A DNA stretch of 64,000 nucleotides from positions 310,001 to 374,000 of the forward strand of contig NZ_JBGCCU010000004.1 in assembly GCF_041261445.1 (NCBI RefSeq). Direction: 5' to 3'. Shown here piece by piece: positions 49,757-57,667 of this stretch; the first letter of the stretch is position 1, and each line of letters opens with the position of its first letter. The stretch comes from Catenulispora sp. EB89. Lineage in GTDB: Bacteria; Actinomycetota; Actinomycetes; Streptomycetales; Catenulisporaceae. The notes under the pieces were generated by a model. That model was not told the DNA's origin. It searched no databases and saw only the letters and a program-made list of their open reading frames with translations. The position numbers and the translations under genes are program-made.

Positions 49757-50050
49757 TCAGGCGCAGTCCTTGCAGATCATCTCGTTGCCCTTTTCGCGCG
49801 CCAGCTGGCTGCGGTGGTGCACCAGGAAACAACTGGTGCACGTGAACTCGTCCGCCTGCCGTGGCAGCACACGCACCGACAGTTCCTCGTTGGACAGGTC
49901 GGCGCCGGGGAGTTCGAGCGACTCGTTGTCGCCCTCGTCCAGGTCGGCCAGGCCCGCAGCCTTGTCGGTGCGGCGGGCCTTCAACTCCTCCAGGCTGTCC
50001 TCGTTGAGGTCGTCGTCGGTCTTGCGCGGTGTGTCGTAGTCGGTAGCCAT
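49757..50050 (-). CDS. DUF4193 zinc-ribbon-like small protein
   Basis: 97 residues, acidic, with two CxxC pairs at the C terminus (FTCTSCFLV and MICKDCA) that should bind one zinc. DUF4193 is conserved through actinobacteria and close in character to RNA-polymerase or sigma-associated zinc proteins, but its role is not established. Single gene with its own terminator. Confidence 0.92.
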   Translation of the reverse strand: MATDYDTPRKTDDDLNEDSLEELKARRTDKAAGLADLDEGDNESLELPGADLSNEELSVRVLPRQADEFTCTSCFLVHHRSQLAREKGNEMICKDCA

Positions 50051-50392
50051 TCTTGATCCCTCTCCCCTGACGGCTGTTTCGTCGTCGTGTTTGTGCTGTG
50101 TTCAGTGCGGCGACGGCGGTGGCGCCCCGACGCGGCCGGCACAAGCGGTGCGCTACCGTCTGCGCTCGGGCGCCGTCGGCGTTTCGCCGTCAGCGCAGTA
50201 ACGCGGAAAGGAGCGCAATTGTGCCCGCTGAAGCGCAGATTGTGCCGTACTTCAAGACCCGTTACGCAATCGACACCCCGGAACAGACCCGAACAGGTGA
50301 TCCGGAGGGTTGATCCGCCACCCCATACGTCCCATCTCGTCCCGTTTCGTTCCGGACATCACAGCAGCCACACCCAGGAAGGATGACGAACC
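50051..50392. other. 342-bp divergent region between DUF4193 and carbonic anhydrase genes
   Basis: Less GC-rich than its surroundings. Contains a direct repeat GCGCA(A/G)ATTGTGCC-like (50213-50246) and one small frame with a good ribosome site (50221-50313, given separately). Promoters for both neighbours must lie here. Confidence 0.55.
50221..50313 (+). CDS. possible 30-residue small protein or leader peptide
   Basis: GTG preceded by AAAGGAG at good spacing opens a frame MPAEAQIVPYFKTRY... ending in a TGA 79 bp before the carbonic anhydrase start. Only about 60% of third positions are G or C, which is low for this genome, so it may not be a selected gene. Nothing recognisable in the peptide. 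Confidence 0.25.
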   Translation: MPAEAQIVPYFKTRYAIDTPEQTRTGDPEG

Positions 50393-50911
50393 ATGGCCGT
50401 CTACGCAATCGGCGACGCAGTGCCGGAAATCCACCCCGAGGCCTACATCCACCCGGACGCGACCGTCATCGGCCAGGTCAGCGTCGGTGCCGGCAGCACA
50501 GTATGGCCTGGTGCGGTACTGCGGGGCGACTACGGACGGATCACCGTGGGCGACCGTACGTCGATTCAGGACGGCACAGTCGTGCACGCCACTGAGACCT
50601 TGCCCACAGTGATCGGATCGGACTGTGTCGTTGGTCACATCGCACATTTGGAGGGGTGCGTGGTGGAGGACGGCTGTCTGATCGGATCGGGTTCCGTGGT
50701 GCTGCACCAAGCCGTGGTGCGTACGGGAGCTCTGGTGGGGGCGAACGCTGTCGTGAGCAACAACGTGGAAGTCCCCTCCGGCGCGATGGCCCTCGGCGTC
50801 CCGGCGAAGATCCGCGAGAACGCGGTGCCGCCGGGCAGCTTCGACGACGCGGTCGCCCGCTACGTGGCCAACGGCAAGCGGTACCGGGAAGAACTGCGGC
50901 GCATCGACTGA
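50393..50911 (+). CDS. gamma-class carbonic anhydrase / hexapeptide-repeat protein
   Basis: Left-handed beta-helix of hexapeptide repeats, 172 residues. All three zinc histidines expected for the gamma class are present (VVHATE and VGHIAHLEG), so CO2 hydration is possible, though many bacterial members of the YrdA/PaaY group are uncharacterised. The ATG is preceded by AGGAAGGATGACC. Codon third positions are less GC-rich in the middle third. Monocistronic and divergent from DUF4193. Confidence 0.9.
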   Translation: MAVYAIGDAVPEIHPEAYIHPDATVIGQVSVGAGSTVWPGAVLRGDYGRITVGDRTSIQDGTVVHATETLPTVIGSDCVVGHIAHLEGCVVEDGCLIGSGSVVLHQAVVRTGALVGANAVVSNNVEVPSGAMALGVPAKIRENAVPPGSFDDAVARYVANGKRYREELRRID

Positions 50912-50988
50912 CGGGGCGGACGGTCATCCCGCGCTCATAGAGCGAACCCGCTGCGCGCCTTCTCCCTGGACGCGCCCCTGAGGCCGCT

Positions 50989-52194
50989 TCAAGAGATGTG
51001 CATCCGCCCCGCCATGCGCCGCAGCCGCTCCCGCTGGCTGCGCCGCTCGTGGCTCAGCAGCGAGCGCACGGCGGCTTTGGCGACCGGGTTGTTCCGCACC
51101 AGCAGCGGGGCGATGCGCTCGGCCCGCTCGATCTCGTCCAGCGCCTGGTCGTAGCCGCCGTAGTAGATCCAGCCGCGGGCGGCGTCCAGGTGGAAGCGGC
51201 CGCGGCGGGAGGCCGGGAAGTTCGCCGGCATCCTGGTCTGGGACGCCAGCGCGACGGCGCGCGCCCCGTCCCGGATCTCCACGGCCACGGCGAGCTTGTG
51301 CAGTTCGACGTTGGCCGGGCAGAAGGCGAGCTTGTACGGGTCGTACCCCTCGCCGAGGCGGTGCGCGGTCTCGTCGGCCAGGCGGATCCGCTGCCACGCC
51401 TCGTCCTCCTTGGACGACAGCGCCGCGGTGATCGCCGCGCGGAGTTGGAGCGAGCCCCACACCGACGCCTGCTCCTTCCGGCGCGGTTCGCCGACGAAGC
51501 CGATCGCGCCGTCGATCAGGTCCAGCGCGTCGGGCCACAGGTCGGCGGCCCACAGGTCGCGCACCCGGAGGTAGTCGAAGACCGCTGTCAGGCACGGGTC
51601 CCCGGCGCGGTCCGCGGCGGCGCGGAAACGCTCTGTGGTGAGCGTGGAGAGGTCGTCGTAGCCCAGTTCGTGGGCGACGGTGTCGGCTTCCTTGTAGGCG
51701 CGCGCGAGGAGGCCGTGTAATCGCTCCGACTCCTCGCCCGCCGGGGCCACGTAAGCCGCGGCGTGGATCTCCCGGATGAGGTTCGGCGCGGCCTCTCCGA
51801 GATCGGCGTAGCGCGCCGCCATGCGCAGCACCGCCAGGTGCTCCACCGCGGCCTCCAACTCCCGGCGCGACCGCGGCTCCACCGGCCAGTCCGGCGGGAG
51901 GTCGTGCCGGGAGACCACGCGCCGGATGGCGGGGATCGCGCGGTGCCCGCGGTCCTCGGCGGGGGTGCCGGGGTCGTAGGGGCGTCCGGTGATTTCGTTG
52001 GGATAGACCTTCAGGACACTCGCGGCGCGTACGATCAGGGTCACCGAATCGAGCTCCAGGTCGCCGTTCTCGATCCCCGACACCCAGCCCTGGGAGCGAC
52101 CCATGAGCTGTCCGAACTCGGACTGCGTCAGGCTGGCACGCTTGCGCAGCCGGCGGATCCGCCCGCCGTCGGGTTCCTGCTCGTAGGTCACCAT
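50989..52194 (-). CDS. XRE-family regulator with TPR-like C-terminal region
   Basis: 401 residues. N-terminal helix-turn-helix of the XRE type (IRRLRKRASLTQSEFGQLMGRSQGWVSGIENGD), then a long all-helical Ala/Leu/Arg-rich region that looks like tetratricopeptide repeats, as in Streptomyces developmental XRE regulators. ATG at 52194 with GAGG upstream (GTG 52191 also possible). Divergent from the flavoprotein gene 119 bp away, a pairing that is common in actinomycetes, often many copies per genome. Confidence 0.88.
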   Translation of the reverse strand: MVTYEQEPDGGRIRRLRKRASLTQSEFGQLMGRSQGWVSGIENGDLELDSVTLIVRAASVLKVYPNEITGRPYDPGTPAEDRGHRAIPAIRRVVSRHDLPPDWPVEPRSRRELEAAVEHLAVLRMAARYADLGEAAPNLIREIHAAAYVAPAGEESERLHGLLARAYKEADTVAHELGYDDLSTLTTERFRAAADRAGDPCLTAVFDYLRVRDLWAADLWPDALDLIDGAIGFVGEPRRKEQASVWGSLQLRAAITAALSSKEDEAWQRIRLADETAHRLGEGYDPYKLAFCPANVELHKLAVAVEIRDGARAVALASQTRMPANFPASRRGRFHLDAARGWIYYGGYDQALDEIERAERIAPLLVRNNPVAKAAVRSLLSHERRSQRERLRRMAGRMHIS

Positions 52195-52313
52195 GCCAGG
52201 CCTCACAATGCGGTCAATGAGGAACATCCCGAATGCGGGTCCATCGTCCGCCCCGGCGCCGTGGCGTTCGCGTACGGACGACAGAATGTCCCCGACGAGC
52301 CGGGAGGTTCCCT

Positions 52314-52823
52314 GTGCCAGTGCTCTACCTCGTCGCCTGCGGCGCGCCGCCCGCGGCCGAGCTGTTGTCCCACCCCGAGGCGGTACCGGGCCTGCAGGCC
52401 GACGGCTGGACCGTGTGCGTGCTGTGCACGCCGGCCGGAGAACGCTTCCTGGATCCCGCGGCGGTCTCGATCGCGACCGGCTATCCGGTCCGGGTGGAGC
52501 AGCGCCAGCCGGGGGAACCGGACGTGCTGCCGTCCCCGGACGCGATCATGGTCGCGCCGGCGACGTTCAACACCCTGAACAAGTGGGCCCTGGGGATCTC
52601 CGACACCCTGGTCCTCGGAATCCTCAACGAGAACCTGGGCGCGGGCGTGCCGATCGCGGCAACCGTGTGGGCCAAGGACGAGCTGCAGAAGCACCCGGCC
52701 TTCGACGGCCACGCGCAGCTGCTCTTCGAGAGCGGCGTCCGCTTCATCCAGCCGGACGAGGGCGTTGCGCAGTTCCCTTGGGGGCAACTGCGCAACGCTA
52801 TGGCGGAACTCCTCACGGAGTGA
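52314..52823 (+). CDS. flavoprotein of the HFCD (PPC decarboxylase-like) family
   Basis: 169 residues. The N-terminal Rossmann-like part (LYLVACGAPPAAELL) and the FMN/active-site motif APATFNTLNKWALGISDTL match homo-oligomeric flavin-containing Cys decarboxylases such as CoaC, Dfp and EpiD. A downstream catalytic Cys loop is not obvious, so activity is uncertain. GTG start at 52314 has GGGAGG upstream. The likely partner is the divergent XRE regulator. Confidence 0.85.
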   Translation: MPVLYLVACGAPPAAELLSHPEAVPGLQADGWTVCVLCTPAGERFLDPAAVSIATGYPVRVEQRQPGEPDVLPSPDAIMVAPATFNTLNKWALGISDTLVLGILNENLGAGVPIAATVWAKDELQKHPAFDGHAQLLFESGVRFIQPDEGVAQFPWGQLRNAMAELLTE

Positions 52824-52851
52824 GGAAACCGCTAAGAGATCAACCGAGAGA

Positions 52852-53769
52852 TCAACCGAGAACCGTCACTCCGACGACCATCCCCATGGCCGCGTGCGGC
52901 AGCCCGGTCTGGTCGTCCGGCACCAGACAGAAGGCGATGTAGCGCCCCGGGTCGGCCTGGACCTTGAACCAGCCGCCGTGGCCCGGCGCGACGGCTCCGT
53001 GCCCGCCCTCGAAGGTGAACGGCGGCGGACCCGGGTTCACCGGCGGTGTGGCGGAGGAGGCGACGAACCACGCCTTGGCGTCGTCGACCGTCTTGCCCGG
53101 CAGCAGCTTGCCCAGGTTGACCTCGTGGTCGTCGGCGGCGTCGGTGTCCTCGAACCGGACCACGGTGCCGCGCACCAGGTACGGCGGCATCGTGTAGGTG
53201 AGGTCGTGGCCCCGGATCACGAAGGACGACTGCGCGGCCTCCCGGTCGTCGGCCGCGGCCCACTCCGGCACCGTGCCCTGGACGTCGAAGGACTTGTACA
53301 TGCCCAGGAAGATGTGCGGCACGCCGCCGGGGCCGGGCACGAAGCAGGTCACGACGTAGGTGCCGCCCCGCAGGACGTCCCACACGTCCTGCCGGCCGTG
53401 CGGCGGGACGACGGGATTCGCGCCTCCGGTCGGCACCCCGTCCGCGAACAGCGCCGCGTTCGCGTTGGGGCCGTGGATGTCCGCCTGCCACTGCGCGAAC
53501 GTGACACCGTCGTTGAGCCGGAACAGCTGCGCCTGGTGCAGATCGGCGCCGCGGTTCTCGAACCGGAGGTGGACGACGCCGGCGGCCAGGACGCCGTGCG
53601 TGTCGACGTCGTACGTCAGCGGCTCCACGGCCGTGATGTCGACCTGGTGGGAAAGCCGCACGTGCGCGTCGGCGGGACCCGCGATGCCGACGAACGCCAG
53701 GGCCGCGGCCACCACGGCGACGACGGCCCGCCGGACCCGGCGCGGGATGGGGTGAAGGTGATTCAGCAC
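52852..53769 (-). CDS. secreted two-domain cupredoxin
   Basis: 305 residues with a Sec signal peptide (Arg-rich start, cleavage near PADA-HV) and no further membrane segment. Two cupredoxin-like domains each end in a type-1-copper-style Cys-His-Met loop: CFVPGPGGVPHIFLGM and CLVPDDQTGLPHAAMGM. Each has an earlier candidate His (DLHQAQLF and DDHEVNLG). No type-2/3 copper sites of laccases or nitrite reductases are evident, so it looks like an electron-transfer or copper-binding protein. GTG at 53769 chosen (GGGAAG upstream); an in-frame start at 53814 would add 15 residues. Confidence 0.8.
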   Translation of the reverse strand: MLNHLHPIPRRVRRAVVAVVAAALAFVGIAGPADAHVRLSHQVDITAVEPLTYDVDTHGVLAAGVVHLRFENRGADLHQAQLFRLNDGVTFAQWQADIHGPNANAALFADGVPTGGANPVVPPHGRQDVWDVLRGGTYVVTCFVPGPGGVPHIFLGMYKSFDVQGTVPEWAAADDREAAQSSFVIRGHDLTYTMPPYLVRGTVVRFEDTDAADDHEVNLGKLLPGKTVDDAKAWFVASSATPPVNPGPPPFTFEGGHGAVAPGHGGWFKVQADPGRYIAFCLVPDDQTGLPHAAMGMVVGVTVLG

Positions 53770-53903
53770 ACTGCCGATCTTCCCGCCGAAGCCGACATAT
53801 CGGGAAAATGCCACAGCGCTTACTCACCCGTTCGCGAGGCGGGACCGGGGCCGCCACGCTCAAAAACCACTGGATCGGAGTATTCCGCCGGATCCGGGAC
53901 CGA

Positions 53904-54088
53904 GCGCCGGCGCGTCACCGGCGCATCTCCGGCGCACAAGCGACACAACCCCAGCGCGTCTCCGGCTCGCCGCCAGCACGTCGCATCGCCGGCACATACC
54001 TGGCGCACTTCCGGGCACCGGCACATCCCCGGCGCACCGCCGGGACTCCGGCGCATCACCGGCGTGCCTCGGCGCATCCCCGGCGAAT
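53904..54088. repeat. degenerate 11-bp repeats (CCGGCGCATCN)
   Basis: The 318-bp gap between the cupredoxin and thiamine-binding genes is mostly made of CCGGCGCATCA-like units, some exactly 11 bp apart (for example 53918, 53929, 54048 and 54059) and some separated by decayed copies. The array stops at the stop codon of the next gene. About one helical turn per unit could bend DNA or bind a protein, or it may be a decayed simple repeat. No gene within. Confidence 0.65.
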
Positions 54089-54384
54089 CAGCCCTCGGCC
54101 AGCTTCGCCTCGACCGCGGCCACCTTCGCCGTCAGCCCGTCGGTGACCCCGGCGCGGATGTCCGCCTTCAACACCACACTCACCCGAGGCGCCTTCGCGG
54201 CCACCGCGTCCACGGCGGCCTTCACCACCGCCATCACTTCGTCCCACTCCCCCTCGATGCTCGTGAACATCGCATCGGTGGAGTTGGGCAGGCCGCTCTC
54301 GCGCACCACCCGCACCGCGTCGGCGACATACTCGCTGACACCTTCGCCGACACCGATCGGGGTCACTGAGAACGCGATAATCAT
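54088..54384 (-). CDS. thiamine-binding MTH1187/YkoF-type protein
   Basis: 98-residue DUF77 family protein. Beginning [20 protein letters not shown] and [21 protein letters not shown] are characteristic; members form tetramers and some bind thiamine or hydroxymethylpyrimidine. ATG at 54384. It lies 22 bp after the histidine kinase stop on the same strand, so it could be the third gene of that operon. Confidence 0.9.
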   Translation of the reverse strand: MIIAFSVTPIGVGEGVSEYVADAVRVVRESGLPNSTDAMFTSIEGEWDEVMAVVKAAVDAVAAKAPRVSVVLKADIRAGVTDGLTAKVAAVEAKLAEG

Positions 54385-54406
54385 GCTTCGATCTTAGGGC
54401 GGGCGG

Positions 54407-55690
54407 TCACACCCGCACCGGCAGCCACACCCGCACGATGAGCCCGCCGCCCGGACGCGGCTCGGCGGCGACCCGGCCGCCGTGCGCCCGCACCACGGAG
54501 CGCACTATCGACAGTCCCAGTCCGACGCCCTTGTCCTTCGGGTCGCGCGCCGCGGACGCGCCCGACGGCTGCGAGCCGCGCTTGAACGGCTCGAACAGCG
54601 TCTCCACCGCGTACGGCGGCACCTCCGGGCCGGTGTTCGCGACCACCAGCAGGCCGTGGCCCGGGACGTCGTTCGAGCGGTCGTAGGTGAGCACGTCCAC
54701 CCAGCCGCCGGCGCCGATGTTGTGGCGCAGCGCGTTCTGGATCAGGTTCATCGCGATCCGCTCGATCAGGATCCCGTCGCCGGAGACCGCCGCCGGCTGC
54801 AGCGACGTGCGGATCGCGACGTGCCGCTCGGCCGCCTCCATCTCGCACTGCGTCACCGACCGGTACGCCACCTCCGCGAGGTCGATGTCCTCCCGGTTGG
54901 TCGGCTCGTTGTCCGCCCTCGCCAGCAGCAGCAGGCCCTCGATCATGCGCTCGCTGCGCTCGTTGGTGGCCAGCAGCGTGTGGCACAGCTGCCGGGTCTG
55001 CTCGGAGGCGTCCGGGTCCATCAGCGTGACCTCGAGCAGCGTGCGGTTGATCGCCAGCGGCGTGCGCAGCTCGTGCGAGGCGTTGCCGACGAACCGCCGC
55101 TGGCCCTCGAAGGCGTGGTCCAGCCGGTCCAGCATGCCGTCGAACGTCTGCGCCAGGGTGACGAGCTCGTCGTCCTGCGGGCCCTCCATGTCGATGCGGG
55201 CGTGCAGCGCGCGGTCCGGACGGCTGGCGACCCGGCGCGCGGTGCGCGTGATCTGGTTGATCGGACGCAGGAACCGGCCGGCCAGGAAGTAGCCGATCAG
55301 AACCGCCACCACCGCGGAGATCAGCAGCACGATGATCAACGGCTTGTCGATCTGGCTGAGGATCTGCTTGTTCTTCACCGAATCGCAATAGGCCGCCTGT
55401 CCCGGGTATTCCTTGGGCTTGAGCACCGGACAGCCGGGCGGAGGGGCAAGGTCCTTGTTGGGGTGGGTCAACCGCCACCGGAACAGAAAGTAGGCCGTGA
55501 TGATCAGCACCGCTCCGGTGAGGAAGACCGCCGCGCCGTACGCGATGGTCATCCGCAGCCGTATCGTCAGGCCGCGCCGCCCGGGGCGCGGGGGCACCGG
55601 CGCCGGCCCGGCCTCGCCGCCGTAGGTGCTGTCGACCGCTCCCGAGTCGCCCGCCATCAGGCCTTGAATACCTTGAACGTCCTGCATCAC
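54407..55690 (-). CDS. two-component sensor histidine kinase
   Basis: 427 residues. Two membrane helices (about residues 47-70 and 117-142) enclose a short outer sensor loop holding two Cys (PPPGCPVLK and AAYCDSVK). Then a HAMP domain, the phospho-His box NASHELRTPLAINRTLL, and an HATPase with N box (NLIQNALRHN) and G box (KGVGLGLSIVRSVV). Start overlaps the regulator stop by 4 bp. The signal is unknown; the paired Cys hint at a redox or structural role. Confidence 0.93.
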   Translation of the reverse strand: MMQDVQGIQGLMAGDSGAVDSTYGGEAGPAPVPPRPGRRGLTIRLRMTIAYGAAVFLTGAVLIITAYFLFRWRLTHPNKDLAPPPGCPVLKPKEYPGQAAYCDSVKNKQILSQIDKPLIIVLLISAVVAVLIGYFLAGRFLRPINQITRTARRVASRPDRALHARIDMEGPQDDELVTLAQTFDGMLDRLDHAFEGQRRFVGNASHELRTPLAINRTLLEVTLMDPDASEQTRQLCHTLLATNERSERMIEGLLLLARADNEPTNREDIDLAEVAYRSVTQCEMEAAERHVAIRTSLQPAAVSGDGILIERIAMNLIQNALRHNIGAGGWVDVLTYDRSNDVPGHGLLVVANTGPEVPPYAVETLFEPFKRGSQPSGASAARDPKDKGVGLGLSIVRSVVRAHGGRVAAEPRPGGGLIVRVWLPVRV

Positions 55691-56343
55691 GGAATCCGGT
55701 ATCCGGCGCCCGGGACCGTCAACACCACCGGCGGCTCACCGAGCTTGCGCCGCAGGGTCATCACCGTGACGCGCACCACGTTCGTGAACGGATCGGCGTT
55801 CTCGTCCCACGCCTTCTCCAGCAACTGCTCAGAACTCACAGCCGCACCATCGGCACGCATGAGCACCTCCAGTACCGCGAACTCCTTAGGAGACAGCGGC
55901 ACCAACCGCCCGTCGCGCAACACCTCTCGCCGGCTCGGGTCCACGCGGATCCCCGCGCGCTCCAACACCGGCGGCAGCGCCGGGACCGCGCGGCGGCCCA
56001 GAGCGCGGATGCGCGCGATCAGCTCCGGAAACGCAAAGGGTTTGGAGAGGTAGTCGTCGGCGCCGAGGGTCAGCCCCTCGACCCGGTCCGCGACGTCGCC
56101 GGCCGCCGTCAGCATCAAGACCCTGGTCGACAAACCGCTGTGCACGATGTGCCGGCAGACGTCGTCGCCGTGCACCAGCGGCAGATCGCGGTCCAGCACG
56201 ACCACGTCGTAGTCGTTGACGGCTATGCGTTCCAGCGCCGCGTCGCCGTCGTAGACGACGTCCACGGCCATGGAATCCCGGCGCAGCCCGGTGGCCACGG
56301 CGTCGGCCAGCACCTGCTCGTCCTCAACGACCAGCACCCGCAC
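55687..56343 (-). CDS. OmpR/PhoB-type response regulator
   Basis: 218 residues. Receiver with phospho-Asp in VVLDRDLP, acidic pair VEDE and Lys in LSKPFAFPEL; winged-helix output domain with the usual ending TVMTLRRKLGEPP and GAGYRIP. GTG start at 56343 with GGGAGA upstream. Coupled to the kinase. GTAA direct repeats lie 65-76 bp upstream, a possible autoregulatory site. Confidence 0.94.
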   Translation of the reverse strand: MRVLVVEDEQVLADAVATGLRRDSMAVDVVYDGDAALERIAVNDYDVVVLDRDLPLVHGDDVCRHIVHSGLSTRVLMLTAAGDVADRVEGLTLGADDYLSKPFAFPELIARIRALGRRAVPALPPVLERAGIRVDPSRREVLRDGRLVPLSPKEFAVLEVLMRADGAAVSSEQLLEKAWDENADPFTNVVRVTVMTLRRKLGEPPVVLTVPGAGYRIP

Positions 56344-56407
56344 AGCGCGCTCTCCCTAAGTACGGCAAGCAATCTTCGGTCCTGAGGTCATCATGCCTGG
56401 TCATCGC

Positions 56408-56456
56408 GTAAACACCGAGTAAGTGAGAAACGTCTCATGATCACAGGGTTTTCTCA
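56408..56456. promoter_or_regulatory. candidate response-regulator binding site
   Basis: In the 193-bp gap between the divergent regulator and small-protein genes, GTAA recurs after exactly 11 bp (56408 and 56419), the spacing used by OmpR/PhoB-type dimers. Next to it are TGAGA-AACG-TCTCA (56424-56437) and a second TCTCA at 56452. Inference from spacing only. Confidence 0.4.
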
Positions 56457-56536
56457 GGTGATCCAAAGTTTCCGTGGCAAAGATGCCGGGCAGAAGGCAC
56501 GAAGCCCCCTAGCGTCACCCCCGCAGGAGAGAGACC

Positions 56537-56719
56537 ATGCTCGAATTCGTCACCGGCCTGACCCAGCGTATCCGCGAGACGAAGTCCCGCCTGCAAGGTG
56601 CGATGATCGCCGAGGACGCGTACGCGGTCCAGGTGGAACAGGCCGAGTTGGACAACCTGCTCCGGATCGCCGCGAACCACCACGTGGAGGTCCGCGACGA
56701 CCTCCCCCGCGCCGCCTGA
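56537..56719 (+). CDS. small conserved hypothetical protein
   Basis: 60 residues, mostly helical (MLEFVTGLTQRIRETKSRLQ ... AYAVQVEQAELDNLLRIAA), with no Cys and no membrane segment. Good Shine-Dalgarno AGGAGAG before the ATG. Similar short proteins are common in actinomycetes, but I cannot name the family. It is divergent from the two-component system and might be its target. Confidence 0.65.
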   Translation: MLEFVTGLTQRIRETKSRLQGAMIAEDAYAVQVEQAELDNLLRIAANHHVEVRDDLPRAA

Positions 56720-56721
56720 CC

Positions 56722-56785
56722 GGATACCCCGGCAGGAAGGCGGGGACTCACTCCCTCAACCCCTCAGGAGTCCCGCACGGTATCC
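56722..56785. terminator. nested inverted repeats between small-protein and inositol-phosphatase genes
   Basis: GGATACC (56722-56728) pairs with GGTATCC (56779-56785), and inside it GGGACTC (56743-56749) with GAGTCCC (56768-56774). The structure overlaps the end of the convergent phosphatase gene; probably a two-way terminator without a T-run. Confidence 0.4.
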
Positions 56786-57615
56786 CCTCCATCGTCAATA
56801 CGATGGCCCTCGAGAAACGCGCACAAAGCCTCAAACAGCCCGTCAGCGGCCGCCACCGTCATCTCGTCGGAGGCGGCCGCTCCGTGTAGTCCCCCGACCT
56901 TCGCGCCGGCCTCCTGCGCGATCAGCGAGCCGGCCGACAGGTCCCACGGCTTCGCGCCGCGCTCGAAGTAGCCGTCCACGCGCCCGCACGCCACCGAGCA
57001 CAGGTCGAGCGCCGCGGAACCGCCGCGCCGGATGTCCCGCACCTTCGGCAGAAGGTCGGCGACGATCGCGCCCTGCACCGCACGCCGCTGGGCCGCGTAC
57101 CCGAAGCCCGTCGCGATCAGCGCGCGGTCCATCGGGACCGGCTTCCCCTCCGACTGTGCACTGAACGCACGGATCGCCTGACCGTTGCGGTAGGCGCCAT
57201 GCCCGCGCAAGGCGGTGAAGGTCTCGCGCAGCATCGGGATCTCGACCACACCGGCGACCGTCTCGCCGTCGACTTCCACGCCGATGGAGATGCCCCACAG
57301 AGGGATCTCATAGAGGTAGTTCACAGTGCCGTCGATGGGATCGATCACCCAGCGCACCCCGGAGGTGCCCTCGCGGTCCGAGCCCTCCTCGCCGAGGATG
57401 CCGTCGTCGGGGCGCTCGGCGAGGATGCCCTCCACGATCAGCTTCTCCGAACGCTGATCCATGACGGTGACGATGTCGGTGGGGCTGGACTTGGTGTCGG
57501 CCACACCGAGGTCGCGCGGACGCTCCTGGACCAGGAGGCGTCCCGCCTCGGCGGCCAGCCGCACCGCCAGTTCCAGCAGGTCCTTGGGATTGGGGGAATC
57601 GGCGTTCTCGGACAT
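56764..57615 (-). CDS. inositol monophosphatase family protein
   Basis: 283 residues. Metal and substrate boxes are intact: GEEGSDREG, WVIDPIDGTVNYLYEIPLWG and KPWDLSAGSLIAQEAGAKV. Family members remove phosphate from inositol-1-phosphate or related substrates, here possibly feeding mycothiol or phosphatidylinositol synthesis. ATG at 57615; further upstream the frame runs into the hemH region. It follows hemH on the same strand, the usual neighbour order. Confidence 0.93.
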   Translation of the reverse strand: MSENADSPNPKDLLELAVRLAAEAGRLLVQERPRDLGVADTKSSPTDIVTVMDQRSEKLIVEGILAERPDDGILGEEGSDREGTSGVRWVIDPIDGTVNYLYEIPLWGISIGVEVDGETVAGVVEIPMLRETFTALRGHGAYRNGQAIRAFSAQSEGKPVPMDRALIATGFGYAAQRRAVQGAIVADLLPKVRDIRRGGSAALDLCSVACGRVDGYFERGAKPWDLSAGSLIAQEAGAKVGGLHGAAASDEMTVAAADGLFEALCAFLEGHRIDDGGDTVRDS

Positions 57616-57667
57616 GAGTGGGCAGGGCCTTCCTGGGTTCGGTGCGTGGTGCGCAGCGAGGGAGTAC

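Noticed and set aside
53820-54077. 85-codon Arg/Cys-rich minus-strand frame
   Set aside because: Composition is explained by the 11-bp repeat; no ribosome site.
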